DNA of 12,267 nucleotides. Source: Ignavibacteria bacterium. Lineage in GTDB: Bacteria; Bacteroidota; Ignavibacteria; Ignavibacteriales; Melioribacteraceae. The notes beneath the pieces are model-generated. The model was given only the letters and a program-made list of their open reading frames with translations, did no database searches and had not been told where the DNA came from. Positions 1 through 7,287 of this stretch are shown piece by piece. Position 1 is the first letter of the stretch; each line of letters starts with the position of its first letter. The stretch is from the NCBI GenBank assembly GCA_027347805.1, contig DAIEQP010000286.1, positions 1-12,267 of the forward strand, written 5' to 3'. Made by a program: the position numbers and the translations under genes.

Positions 1-51
1 TTTCATTCCAAGAGTATGAATGAGATATCTAATTTCGTCCTGCTTCTGCAT
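1..51 (-). CDS. Hypothetical protein, 5' end only (runs off left edge)
   Basis: On the minus strand an ATG at 51-49 opens a frame with no stop through the window edge, giving 17 residues (MQKQDEIRYLIHTLGMK). An AAGG stretch about 7 nt upstream of the ATG fits a weak Shine-Dalgarno site. The gene would be divergent from the MATE transporter gene, leaving about 95 bp (52-146) as a shared promoter region. The short fragment looks like a normal soluble N-terminus, but it is too short to assign to a family. The alternative is that this is a chance open frame at the edge. Confidence 0.45.
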   Translation of the reverse strand, partial: MQKQDEIRYLIHTLGMK

Positions 52-132
52 AGTTAACCTTCGATTTTAGCAGATTCCAAAGACAAAATAGTAAAATTTG
101 GCAAAAGTTTTTTATGCTATCTTGGAATTCAA

Positions 133-140
133 TATCTTTG
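133..140 (+). promoter_or_regulatory. Bacteroidota-type -7 box (TATCTTTG) before the MATE gene
   Basis: TATCTTTG is a perfect match to the TAnnTTTG -7 consensus of Bacteroidota promoters. The bases 20 nt upstream are T-rich (110-112 TTT) rather than TTG, so the -33 element is weak. Only six bases separate this box from the ATG at 147, so transcription would begin at or next to the start codon. The same string followed by C-rich bases occurs in the trp promoter (TATCTTTGC then CCC in both), which supports it being a real promoter. Confidence 0.5.
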
Positions 141-146
141 CGCCCT

Positions 147-1499
147 ATGAATTTATTCTCTCTATCAAAAGAAAATAAATATATTCTCAAAATTGCACTC
201 CCGGCAATTGCAGGGCTTTCTACACAAATGATTGTTTCACTAGTTGATACTGCATTGGTAGGGAGACTTCCTGATACTGAATTCGTTCTGGCTGCAATGG
301 GAATTGGAGTTCTTGCAACCTGGGCAGTTGTTAGTTTGTTTTCAAGTCTGGCAACTGGTACCCACGTTTTAATTGCAAGAAGATTCGGGGAGAATAATTT
401 TGAAGAATGCGGTAAAGTTCTAAATACCTCAATAATTCTTTCACTCATTATTGGTGTAATTGTAAGTTCTCTTGTTGTTGTTTTTTCATATGATATCGCA
501 AACTTCTTTGCTGTCGATTCTAAGGTTGCTTTTTATGCCGGTAAATTCCTTCACTACAGGTTTATGGGAATTCCATTTTTCCTGATTACTGTTTCTTACA
601 GAGGATTTTTCTTCGGCATTGGCAAAACCAAAGTTTTCATGATTTCAGGACTGCTAGTAAATTTTCTGAATATAGTTTTTAATGTTATTCTTATTTATGG
701 TTTGTTTGGAATGCCGAGAATGGGCCTTGCAGGTTCCGGTTTAGGCTCTACTCTTGCAACAATGTGCGACGCGCTTTTCTATTTCTGTATTTCTATTTTG
801 CCCCAGTATAGAAGGAAATTTCATTATTTCAGAAATCTAAAATTTGTAAAACAGATTGCTGCATCAATTGTAAAAATATCACTGCCGGTTTCACTTCAAA
901 ATATTTTTATTCTTGTTGGATTCCTGAGCTTTATTTCAATTACAGGATTGATTGGAACAGTTGAACAGGCAGCCAGCAATGTTGTTTTCTCATCACTGCT
1001 GATTTCTTTATTGCCATGCTTTGGATTTGGTATTGCTGTCCAAACATTAGTGGGTAATTCAATTGGAAGCGGTGATATTAAACTTGCCAAGCATTACGGG
1101 CTGGAAACAAGTAAACTTGCTACAATTTATACAATAGCCGTAGGATTGTTTTTTACAATAGCTCCAAGGGTAATTTTATCTTTAACTACAAGTAATCATT
1201 CAGTAATTGAAACCGCTGTCCCCGCATTAAGAATTGCTGGTCTGGGACAAATATTTTATGGAATAGGAGTTGTTCTTTCAAATGGTTTACAGGCTTCGGG
1301 TGCAACATTATTTGTTATGATTGCCGAAGTAACTGTAAACTGGTTCATATTTGTACCAATTGCATATTTACTTGGAGTTGTGCTTAAATTCGGATTGGTT
1401 GGAGCCTGGTCGGCACTTCCGTTTTATGTAGTGATTTTTGCACTTGTAATTTTCCTTAAATTCAAAATGGGGGACTGGAATAAGTATAAAAAAGTGTGA
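147..1499 (+). CDS. MATE family efflux transporter
   Basis: A 450-residue integral membrane protein of the multidrug and toxic compound extrusion family, which exports organic cations or metabolites in exchange for Na+ or H+ across the cytoplasmic membrane. The length and about 12 hydrophobic segments are typical. The N-terminal helix carries the family-like LPAIAGLSTQ...SLVDTALVGR (residues 18-40), and the first repeat has the YRGFFFGIGKTK signature (151-162). An equivalent second half begins near residue 240 with SLPVSLQN. The frame is open from an ATG at 114, but I chose 147. The extra 11 residues would overlap a perfect TATCTTTG -7 box, and residue 1 at 147 gives the usual short MATE N-terminus. 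With this start the mRNA is probably leaderless. It resembles the DinF/NorM-like branches; the substrate cannot be read from sequence. It appears monocistronic, since the next gene has its own promoter. Confidence 0.9.
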   Translation: MNLFSLSKENKYILKIALPAIAGLSTQMIVSLVDTALVGRLPDTEFVLAAMGIGVLATWAVVSLFSSLATGTHVLIARRFGENNFEECGKVLNTSIILSLIIGVIVSSLVVVFSYDIANFFAVDSKVAFYAGKFLHYRFMGIPFFLITVSYRGFFFGIGKTKVFMISGLLVNFLNIVFNVILIYGLFGMPRMGLAGSGLGSTLATMCDALFYFCISILPQYRRKFHYFRNLKFVKQIAASIVKISLPVSLQNIFILVGFLSFISITGLIGTVEQAASNVVFSSLLISLLPCFGFGIAVQTLVGNSIGSGDIKLAKHYGLETSKLATIYTIAVGLFFTIAPRVILSLTTSNHSVIETAVPALRIAGLGQIFYGIGVVLSNGLQASGATLFVMIAEVTVNWFIFVPIAYLLGVVLKFGLVGAWSALPFYVVIFALVIFLKFKMGDWNKYKKV

Positions 1500-1509
1500 T
1501 TTAATTTTC

Positions 1510-1540
1510 TTGACAATTTAATGCTAGAAAAATATATTTA
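1510..1540 (+). promoter_or_regulatory. Promoter TTGACA-17-TATATTTA before the FN3 protein gene
   Basis: TTGACA at 1510-1515 is followed after exactly 17 bases by TATATTTA (1533-1540), seven of eight matches to TAnnTTTG. The layout is identical to the trp promoter in this window. Only 11 bases separate the -7 box from the ATG at 1552, so the 5' UTR is very short. Confidence 0.65.
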
Positions 1541-1551
1541 GGCCAGAAAGA

Positions 1552-1944
1552 ATGAAGAAAAGTATAATCATATCGTTAATTCTGATAAGCTCTGTAATTT
1601 CGTTTGCTGGAGCAGAACTTAGCAGTTTTACAGCACGCAGTTCAAACGGCAGTATAATTGTTAACTGGCATACAAACACAGAAAATAATGTAAAGTATTA
1701 TTCTGTTGAACGTCAGACTGTTAACGGTACTTTCATTGAAATTGGTACTGTAGATCCTCGTTCAGATCATAATTACGAATTTGTTGATCATACTGCATTT
1801 AAAACATCCGGTGTTTTGTATATCTATCGTATTAAAATTGTTGATCAGGATGGCGGCACATCAAATTCCTGGACAGTAACAGTAAGTCATAATGTTTCCA
1901 GTGTTAAAAGAACCTGGGGCAGCATTAAAGCTCTCTTCCGTTAA
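1552..1944 (+). CDS. Small secreted protein with a fibronectin type III-like domain
   Basis: A 130-residue protein with a clear Sec signal peptide: MKKS followed by a hydrophobic core, with an AGA|EL cleavage site probably after residue 21. The mature part (about 22-113) reads like one FN3-type beta-sandwich. It has LSSFTARSSNGSIIVNWHT, then the NVKYYSVER strand (46-54), YEFVDH, YIYRIKIVDQDG (90-101) and WTVTVS. This pattern is frequent in extracellular proteins of Bacteroidota and Ignavibacteria, where FN3 units usually sit inside much larger proteins. Here the domain stands alone, followed by a basic tail SSVKRTWGSIKALFR (116-130). There are no cysteines and no lipobox, so it is probably soluble in the periplasm or exported. 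It has its own promoter and lies 26 nt before maf, with which it may be co-transcribed. The biological role is unknown; the fold call is by pattern, not by search. Confidence 0.75.
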   Translation: MKKSIIISLILISSVISFAGAELSSFTARSSNGSIIVNWHTNTENNVKYYSVERQTVNGTFIEIGTVDPRSDHNYEFVDHTAFKTSGVLYIYRIKIVDQDGGTSNSWTVTVSHNVSSVKRTWGSIKALFR

Positions 1945-1970
1945 GAATTTTTTCTTTTAAGTTTTCCCTT

Positions 1971-2555
1971 ATGATTAATTCAGGTCTGCAAATATTTCTT
2001 GCATCCAAATCACCACGCAGAAGAAAATTATTAAAACAACTCGGCTTAAATTTCAAAACATTTTCTGTTGATCTTGATGAAGAAATCTTTGATGGAGAGC
2101 ATCCTATAAAAACAGTAAAACGGCTCGCTAATCAGAAAATGGATGCCGCCCTTGAAAGAATTGAAGAAGGAATTGTAATTACTGCCGATACAATTGTTGT
2201 CCTACAAAAGGAAATTATCGGCAAACCTGAAAATGAAAAGTACGCTGAGAAAATTTTAAATAAGTTAAGCGGAAAGACTCATTCTGTTTATACCGGTTTT
2301 TCAATTCACAATACAAAGACAAAAAAAAGAATTACAGATTACGCAAAAACAGAAGTAACATTTAGAAAACTTAATAGAACTGAAATATTGGATTATATAA
2401 AATCGGGAAGCCCGATGGATAAAGCTGGCGCTTATGGAATCCAGGATGATTTTGGCGCAGTATTCGTTTCGAAAATAAATGGATGTTATTATAATGTTGT
2501 CGGCTTGCCGTTGAATAAACTTTACTCGAGATTATTAAAAATTTTAGAGACTTAA
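1971..2555 (+). CDS. maf: Maf-family nucleoside triphosphate pyrophosphatase (dTTP/UTP type)
   Basis: A 194-residue cytoplasmic Maf protein, the usual family length. Maf enzymes hydrolyse non-canonical or excess nucleoside triphosphates to the monophosphate plus pyrophosphate. The hallmark SKSPRR loop is at residues 12-17, the TADT motif with the catalytic-region Asp at 71-74, GKP at 84-86, and KAGAYGIQ at 151-158. The YGIQ form with glutamine is that of the YhdE-like subgroup acting on dTTP/UTP and modified pyrimidines, rather than the YceF (m7GTP) subgroup. The subgroup call is inference from that motif. No clear Shine-Dalgarno site precedes the ATG. The gene starts 26 nt after the FN3 protein and probably shares its transcript. 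Confidence 0.9.
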   Translation: MINSGLQIFLASKSPRRRKLLKQLGLNFKTFSVDLDEEIFDGEHPIKTVKRLANQKMDAALERIEEGIVITADTIVVLQKEIIGKPENEKYAEKILNKLSGKTHSVYTGFSIHNTKTKKRITDYAKTEVTFRKLNRTEILDYIKSGSPMDKAGAYGIQDDFGAVFVSKINGCYYNVVGLPLNKLYSRLLKILET

Positions 2556-2601
2556 AATTCTAAAGCATGTTTTGGGATTTATTCGATTCTATTTAACTTG
2601 C

Positions 2602-2619
2602 TTATGAAAATGTTCATAA
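2602..2619. promoter_or_regulatory. Perfect 7-bp inverted repeat upstream of icd (possible operator)
   Basis: TTATGAA-AATG-TTCATAA is a perfect palindrome with a 4-base centre in the 111-bp gap before icd. It overlaps a tentative weak promoter, TTGCTT (2598-2603) and TAAATAAC (2621-2628) 17 bases later, whose downstream half matches the group's consensus poorly. A dimeric regulator site would look like this, but an AT-rich palindrome of this size can also arise by chance. Confidence 0.3.
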
Positions 2620-2666
2620 TTAAATAACTAAACAGAAAACTCTGAAAGTAAATCATAGAGGTTAAA

Positions 2667-3917
2667 ATGGCCAAGTATAAAAAAGTTATTGTCCCTTCTG
2701 TTGGCGAAAAAATAACTGTAAAAGATGGCAAACTTGTTGTTCCCGATAATCCGATAATTCCTTTTATTGAAGGTGATGGCACTGGTCCAGATATATGGCG
2801 CGCATCTCAAATGGTTTTTGATGCAGCAGTAGAAAAAGCATTCAAAGGAAAGAAAAAAATTAGCTGGATGGAAATTTATGCAGGTGAAAAATCTGTAAAA
2901 ACATATGGTAAAAATCAGTGGCTGCCTAATGAAACTCTTGAAGCAATTAAAGAATTCATTGTTGCAATCAAAGGTCCTTTAACTACTCCAGTTGGCGGCG
3001 GTATTAGAAGTTTGAATGTTGCATTACGCCAGGAATTAGATTTATTTGCCTGTGTTCGTCCTGTTAAATATTACAGCGGAACACCCAGCCCTATGAAACG
3101 CCCGCAGGAATTGGATATTGTTATTTACAGAGAAAATACTGAAGATGTTTATGCCGGAATTGAATTTAAAAGCGAAACAAAAGAAGCAGTAGAATTAATT
3201 AAGTATATCAATAAAAAATATGGTAAGAATATACGTAAGGAATCCGGTATCGGTATAAAACCGATCAGCAAATTCGGCTCGCAGCGTTTGGTTAAAAAAG
3301 CAATTGAATATGCAATAGCTAATAACAGAAAAAGTGTTACGCTTGTTCACAAAGGTAACATTATGAAATTTACCGAAGGATCATTTAAAGAATGGGGATA
3401 TGAAATTGCAGTAAAAGAATTCAGAGATAAAGTTGTTACCGAAGATGAACTCTGGAAACTTCACAATGGAAAAATGCCGGAAGGAAAAATATTAGTTAAA
3501 GATAGAATCGCCGACAGTATGTTCCAGCAGTTATTATTAAGACCTAATGAATATGATGTTCTTGCTACACCAAACCTGAATGGAGATTATATTAGCGATG
3601 CAGCTGCAGCACAGGTAGGCGGATTGGGAATAGCTCCCGGCGGAAATATGAGTTATCATTATGCAGTATTTGAAGCAACACATGGTACAGCACCAAAGTA
3701 TGCAGGTTTGGATAAAATTAATCCCGGCTCTGTAATACTTTCAGGAGTTATGATGTTTGAATATCTCGGCTGGAAGAAAGCTGCTGCGTTAATCGAAAAT
3801 GCTATGCGCAAAACAATTAAGAAGAAAACAGTTACTTATGATTTTGCACGTTTAATGAAAGGCGCTACTGAAATTGGATGTTCTGATTTCGCACGTCAGA
3901 TAATTAAAAATATGTAA
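2667..3917 (+). CDS. icd: NADP-dependent isocitrate dehydrogenase
   Basis: A 416-residue enzyme that oxidatively decarboxylates isocitrate to 2-oxoglutarate in the TCA cycle. It is the dimeric E. coli Icd type and matches that family in length. The substrate loop GGIRSLNVALRQ (111-122) holds Ser115, the counterpart of E. coli Ser113, which contacts isocitrate and is the phosphorylation site in enterics. It is followed by FACVRPVKYY and YRENTEDVYAGIE. NADP rather than NAD use is indicated by HGTAPKYAG near residue 340 (Lys-Tyr pair) and VTYDFARLM near the C-terminus (the Tyr and Arg that bind the 2'-phosphate). The E. coli Val351 position is Ile here (DKINPGS). An AGAGG Shine-Dalgarno-like site lies about 7 nt before the ATG. 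No isocitrate dehydrogenase kinase gene is nearby. A GC-rich hairpin follows the stop. It is probably transcribed alone. Confidence 0.96.
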   Translation: MAKYKKVIVPSVGEKITVKDGKLVVPDNPIIPFIEGDGTGPDIWRASQMVFDAAVEKAFKGKKKISWMEIYAGEKSVKTYGKNQWLPNETLEAIKEFIVAIKGPLTTPVGGGIRSLNVALRQELDLFACVRPVKYYSGTPSPMKRPQELDIVIYRENTEDVYAGIEFKSETKEAVELIKYINKKYGKNIRKESGIGIKPISKFGSQRLVKKAIEYAIANNRKSVTLVHKGNIMKFTEGSFKEWGYEIAVKEFRDKVVTEDELWKLHNGKMPEGKILVKDRIADSMFQQLLLRPNEYDVLATPNLNGDYISDAAAAQVGGLGIAPGGNMSYHYAVFEATHGTAPKYAGLDKINPGSVILSGVMMFEYLGWKKAAALIENAMRKTIKKKTVTYDFARLMKGATEIGCSDFARQIIKNM

Positions 3918-3925
3918 AATGATTT

Positions 3926-3952
3926 GCTGGTCCCCGGCCAACGGGGACCGGC
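3926..3952 (+). terminator. GC-rich hairpin after icd (probable terminator, no clear U-run)
   Basis: GCTGGTCCCCG (3926-3936) pairs with CGGGGACCGGC (3942-3952) over 11 bp with one G-T wobble and a 5-base loop, starting 8 nt after the icd stop codon. The bases that follow are AAAAATTTATTG rather than a T-run, so it is not a textbook intrinsic terminator. It may act as an RNA 3'-end stabiliser, or be another of the dispersed palindromes seen at the right end. Confidence 0.5.
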
Positions 3953-4083
3953 AAAAATTTATTGATTTATTTCTAATCTTATTATAAGTTGTTGTGGGGA
4001 ACATCTTCTGATTTCGTTTTATGTTTCTTTTATTGTTCTTGGAAAAATTCACATTTAGTTTGTAAATAAATAGTGGGGAAACT

Positions 4084-4626
4084 ATGGGGAAGAGTGAATT
4101 AAAAAAACGAATATCGGAACTTAATTCAGCTTCGAAAAGTAAATCTGAAATTTACCGTGAACTTGAACCGGAAGTACCGGAAAAACTCAAGTTCTGGGTA
4201 ATGCTGAAAGTATTTCTTTTAGTCCGGCCTGAACTTCTTAAAAAATACAGGCCTTATAATAATCTTCTTATTGCAATATTAGTTATTCAACTTATCTTCA
4301 GTTTCCACTTTTTCCCAATGGAGACGGAGTGGACATTCAGTTCTCAGATTATATTTCTAATTGCCGCAGCAATCTATCTATTATTAATGATTGGAATACT
4401 GAACTACAAACTAATAAGTTATTATTCGCTAGCGGTTTTTTGCGCGGCAAATATTGTATCCGGCATTCCGTTTTTATTTAGTCCAATGTGGCCTAAAATG
4501 CTGATCAGCAGTTTGATAAATCTTATGCAGATTATATTTACTGTCTGGCTGGCCAACAGGCTGTTCCCGGATATATTAGATAGTAAAGAAAAAATCAAAA
4601 AGAAAAATGTGCTTTCACATATCTGA
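4084..4626 (+). CDS. Uncharacterised four-helix membrane protein
   Basis: A 180-residue protein I do not recognise. Residues 1-55 are charged and probably cytoplasmic (SELKKRISELN...KSKSEIYRELE, then KFWVMLKVFLLVRPELLKKY). Four hydrophobic segments follow at about 60-77, 86-107, 111-132 and 138-160, and a lysine-rich tail (DSKEKIKKKNVLSHI) ends the protein. There is no signal peptide and no catalytic motif that I can see. The ATG is preceded by GTGGGGAAACT, a purine-rich stretch that may serve as ribosome binding site. The 166-bp gap from icd contains the GC-rich hairpin and suggests a separate transcript. I saw no confident promoter, only a weak TTG...TAAATAAA pair near 4039-4070. The gene converges on trpA with 16 bp between stop codons. 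Confidence 0.75.
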   Translation: MGKSELKKRISELNSASKSKSEIYRELEPEVPEKLKFWVMLKVFLLVRPELLKKYRPYNNLLIAILVIQLIFSFHFFPMETEWTFSSQIIFLIAAAIYLLLMIGILNYKLISYYSLAVFCAANIVSGIPFLFSPMWPKMLISSLINLMQIIFTVWLANRLFPDILDSKEKIKKKNVLSHI

Positions 4627-4643
4627 CAAATTTTAATATTTGT
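4626..4643. terminator. AT-only inverted repeat between convergent stop codons
   Basis: ACAAAT (4626-4631) and ATTTGT (4638-4643) form a 6-bp inverted repeat with a 6-base AT loop. It fills the whole gap between the stop of the membrane protein gene and the stop of trpA. The position suits a bidirectional transcript end, but the stem is weak and neither side has a real U-run. It is the only candidate end signal seen for the trp operon. Confidence 0.25.
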
Positions 4644-5431
4644 TAAAGTGAATTACATGCATCGCTTAAGCTGCTGATAATCTTAAGTGTCTCGGATTTA
4701 CTTTCTTTATTTAAAATTGATTTTATAACCGCGCTTGCAACTATAACACCATCACAATAGGGTGAAAAGGTTTTTATATGTTCCGGCTTTGATATGCCGA
4801 AACCAATCAGCATTTTATTTTTCTTAACAATTGTTCTTGTGCGTTTTATATTATCTATTGTTTCGACGGAAAATGTATCCTGTACCCCGGTTGTTCCTAC
4901 AATACTTACGCAATAAACAAAACCGCTGCTTTTTTCATCAATCGATTTAATTCTTTCTTCCGGTGAAGTTGGAGTTGTAAGTAAAATAACTTCAAGCTGT
5001 TCCGATCCATATTCAAAAAAAGAATCATATTCATTTATTGGAATATCTGGAACAATTAAACCTTTAGCGCCGGAATTATAAGCATCAGTCAGAAAGTTTT
5101 TGATTCCATACTTTTTTATTGGATTAGCATAACCCATCAATACAATTGGTTTGGGAGAATAGCTGCTTATTTCATGTGAATACTGAAATACATCTTTTAA
5201 TGTAACGCCGTTATCAAGCGCAGCTTTGGAAGATGCCTGAATAGTCGGGCCGTCTGCAAGGGGATCGCTGAACGGAATTCCCAATTCAAAAAGATCTGCA
5301 CCTGAATCAAGAACCGATTTTGCCAGATCGACAAAATTATTTTTGGAAGGGAACCCGGCAGTTAAAAATATTGATAACGCTTTTCTGTTTCTTTTATTAA
5401 TCTGATCGATATAATTATTGATATAACTCAT
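4643..5431 (-). CDS. trpA: Tryptophan synthase alpha subunit
   Basis: The 262-residue TIM-barrel alpha subunit cleaves indole-3-glycerol phosphate to indole and glyceraldehyde-3-phosphate, and channels the indole to TrpB. The two catalytic acids sit at the same numbers as in E. coli: Glu49 in the ADLFELGIPFSDP stretch and Asp60 in PLADGPTIQ. FLTAGFPS (22-29) and the phosphate loops IGFGIS and VIVASA are also present. It is the last gene of the operon. Its ATG overlaps the trpB stop codon by 4 nt (ATGA), consistent with translational coupling and 1:1 production of the two subunits. Confidence 0.97.
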   Translation of the reverse strand: MSYINNYIDQINKRNRKALSIFLTAGFPSKNNFVDLAKSVLDSGADLFELGIPFSDPLADGPTIQASSKAALDNGVTLKDVFQYSHEISSYSPKPIVLMGYANPIKKYGIKNFLTDAYNSGAKGLIVPDIPINEYDSFFEYGSEQLEVILLTTPTSPEERIKSIDEKSSGFVYCVSIVGTTGVQDTFSVETIDNIKRTRTIVKKNKMLIGFGISKPEHIKTFSPYCDGVIVASAVIKSILNKESKSETLKIISSLSDACNSL

Positions 5432-6630
5432 TTCTTTTCATCTCCCAGGGTATTGATTATTGTAGCCAGATCTTTATCTCCGCGGCCGCTCACATTTACT
5501 ACAACAATTTCATTTGGATTTGTTTCAGGCATTAATTTCTCAAGGTGTGCAACTGCATGCGCGCTTTCGAGCGCGGGAAGTATCCCTTCAAGTTTTGTTA
5601 AAAGATCAATTCCCTTTAATGCTTCATCATCAGTTGCCGAGAAATATTTTACACGGGAAATATCTTTTAAAAGTGAATGTTCAGGACCGACGCCCGGATA
5701 ATCCAACCCGGCAGAAATAGAATGAACTTCAGAAATCTGCCCATCTGGATCCTGAAGCAGATAAGTATTCATCCCCTGGAAAATTCCCGGCTCACCAAGT
5801 GTAAGTGTTGCGCAATGTTTATTTGTGTTAATTCCAAATCCTGCAGCTTCAACTCCTATTAGAGAAACAGATTCATCTTTAATGAAAGGATAAAAAATTC
5901 CAATTGCATTCGATCCGCCGCCGACGCAGGCAACAATGTAATCCGGTAAACGGTTTTCTTTTTTTATTATTTGTTCTTTTGTTTCTGTACCGATAACAGA
6001 TTGGAAATCACGCACAATCATTGGATATGGATGGGGGCCGACAACAGAACCGATAATGTAATGTGTGTCATTAACATTAGTAACCCAGTCGCGGATTGCT
6101 TCGTTTGTAGCATCTTTTAAAGTTCTGCTTCCTGAAGAAACAGGGCGGACTTCAGCTCCCAATAATTTCATACGGAAGACATTTGGTTTTTGTCTTTCGA
6201 TATCTGTTTCACCCATATAAACAATGCACTGAAGGCCAAACTTTGCGCACACAGTAGCTGTCGCAACGCCATGCTGGCCGGCGCCTGTTTCGGCAATAAT
6301 TCTTTTCTTACCAAGCCGTTTTGCAATTAATATTTGCCCGATTGCATTATTCAGTTTATGAGCGCCGGTATGACACAAATCTTCCCGTTTAAGATAAATT
6401 TTTGCTTTACCGTAATGCTCTGTTAATCTTTTTGCAAATGTTAATGGAGTCGGTCTTCCGTTATATTCTCTCTGCAGTTCTTCATACTCGTATAAAAATT
6501 CAGGATCATTTTTGATTTTGAGATATTCACTTTCGAGCTGTTCGAGAGCAGGAATTAAAGTTTCAGGAACATATTTGCCGCCGTAAATTCCATACTTACC
6601 ATTCAGATCAGGGTAATTATAATTTTTCAT
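5428..6630 (-). CDS. trpB: Tryptophan synthase beta subunit
   Basis: The 400-residue PLP enzyme condenses indole with serine to make tryptophan, in an alpha2-beta2 complex with TrpA. The PLP lysine is Lys92 in HTGAHKLNN (87-95), the catalytic Glu114 lies in ETGAGQHG, the phosphate-binding glycine loop is GGGSN (237-241), and SGRGDKD near residue 381 contacts the PLP ring. The length and these motifs place it in the common TrpB1 class, not the longer TrpB2 class. A 39-nt gap separates it from trpF, the only real gap inside the operon. I saw no convincing internal promoter there, and only a weak ACGAG ribosome-binding sequence. Confidence 0.97.
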   Translation of the reverse strand: MKNYNYPDLNGKYGIYGGKYVPETLIPALEQLESEYLKIKNDPEFLYEYEELQREYNGRPTPLTFAKRLTEHYGKAKIYLKREDLCHTGAHKLNNAIGQILIAKRLGKKRIIAETGAGQHGVATATVCAKFGLQCIVYMGETDIERQKPNVFRMKLLGAEVRPVSSGSRTLKDATNEAIRDWVTNVNDTHYIIGSVVGPHPYPMIVRDFQSVIGTETKEQIIKKENRLPDYIVACVGGGSNAIGIFYPFIKDESVSLIGVEAAGFGINTNKHCATLTLGEPGIFQGMNTYLLQDPDGQISEVHSISAGLDYPGVGPEHSLLKDISRVKYFSATDDEALKGIDLLTKLEGILPALESAHAVAHLEKLMPETNPNEIVVVNVSGRGDKDLATIINTLGDEKK

Positions 6631-6669
6631 ATTGACTCGTTTTAATTTTCTCTTTGTTTGGTTTCTATT

Positions 6670-7287
6670 TTATTTATTTCGAAGCCGGTTAACAGTATTA
6701 AAAAATGTTTTTAGTTTATTATGATCTTTTATTCCGGGAGAAATCTCAACAGATGAAGAAAGATCGACTGCATATGGTTTAATATTATTATAGATGTATT
6801 CAATATTATCCGATGATACTCCTCCGGCTAAAAATATTTTACTGCGTAAGTCCTGCGGGATTATTTTCCAGTCGAAAGATTTTCCCGTTCCGCCGAAATC
6901 ATTTGCGGAATATGCATCCAGCAGCAGTGAACAATTATTTAAACTGCGCAGGATTGAAAAATCAAAATTATCCGCAATTCTGAATCCCTTGATAACTGGA
7001 ACATTTAATTTATCGATGTAATTCTGATCTTCATTTCCGTGTAATTGCACTGCTGTAATCCCGGAAACATTTACTGCATCTGCAACTGTTTCAATTTTCT
7101 CATCAACAAACACCCCGACTTTTTCAATGCCGGCAGGGAGGCGTGAAATTATTTCGCCGGCTTTCTTAAAAGGCAAATATCTCTTGCTCTTACTATAAAA
7201 AATAAATCCAACCAGATCCGCGCCGAGATCAACGGCTAAATTTGCATCATCAAGATTAGTAATTCCGCAGATTTTCACTTTCATCAT
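6670..7287 (-). CDS. trpF: Phosphoribosylanthranilate isomerase
   Basis: The 205-residue TIM-barrel enzyme performs the Amadori rearrangement of phosphoribosylanthranilate to CdRP. Catalytic Cys7 lies in KVKICGIT and Asp124 in LLLDAYS; GGTGKSFDW (132-140), LAGGVS and VDLSSSVE form the phosphate-binding end of the barrel. The frame is open from an ATG at 7302, but I start at 7287. There the trpC stop and the ATG overlap as TGATG, and the protein begins directly with MMKVKICG as family members do; a second ATG at 7284 is equally possible. It is a separate gene here, not fused to trpC as in enterics. Confidence 0.94.
   Translation of the reverse strand: MMKVKICGITNLDDANLAVDLGADLVGFIFYSKSKRYLPFKKAGEIISRLPAGIEKVGVFVDEKIETVADAVNVSGITAVQLHGNEDQNYIDKLNVPVIKGFRIADNFDFSILRSLNNCSLLLDAYSANDFGGTGKSFDWKIIPQDLRSKIFLAGGVSSDNIEYIYNNIKPYAVDLSSSVEISPGIKDHNKLKTFFNTVNRLRNK

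Noticed and set aside
114..146. Upstream ATG of the MATE frame
   Set aside because: It would place the TATCTTTG promoter box inside the gene and adds residues atypical for the family; the ATG at 147 is preferred.
29..448. Long minus-strand open frame opposite the MATE gene
   Set aside because: It is antisense to a clear transporter gene and its product has no coherent protein character. The minus-strand start at 51 in a different frame is the better candidate there.
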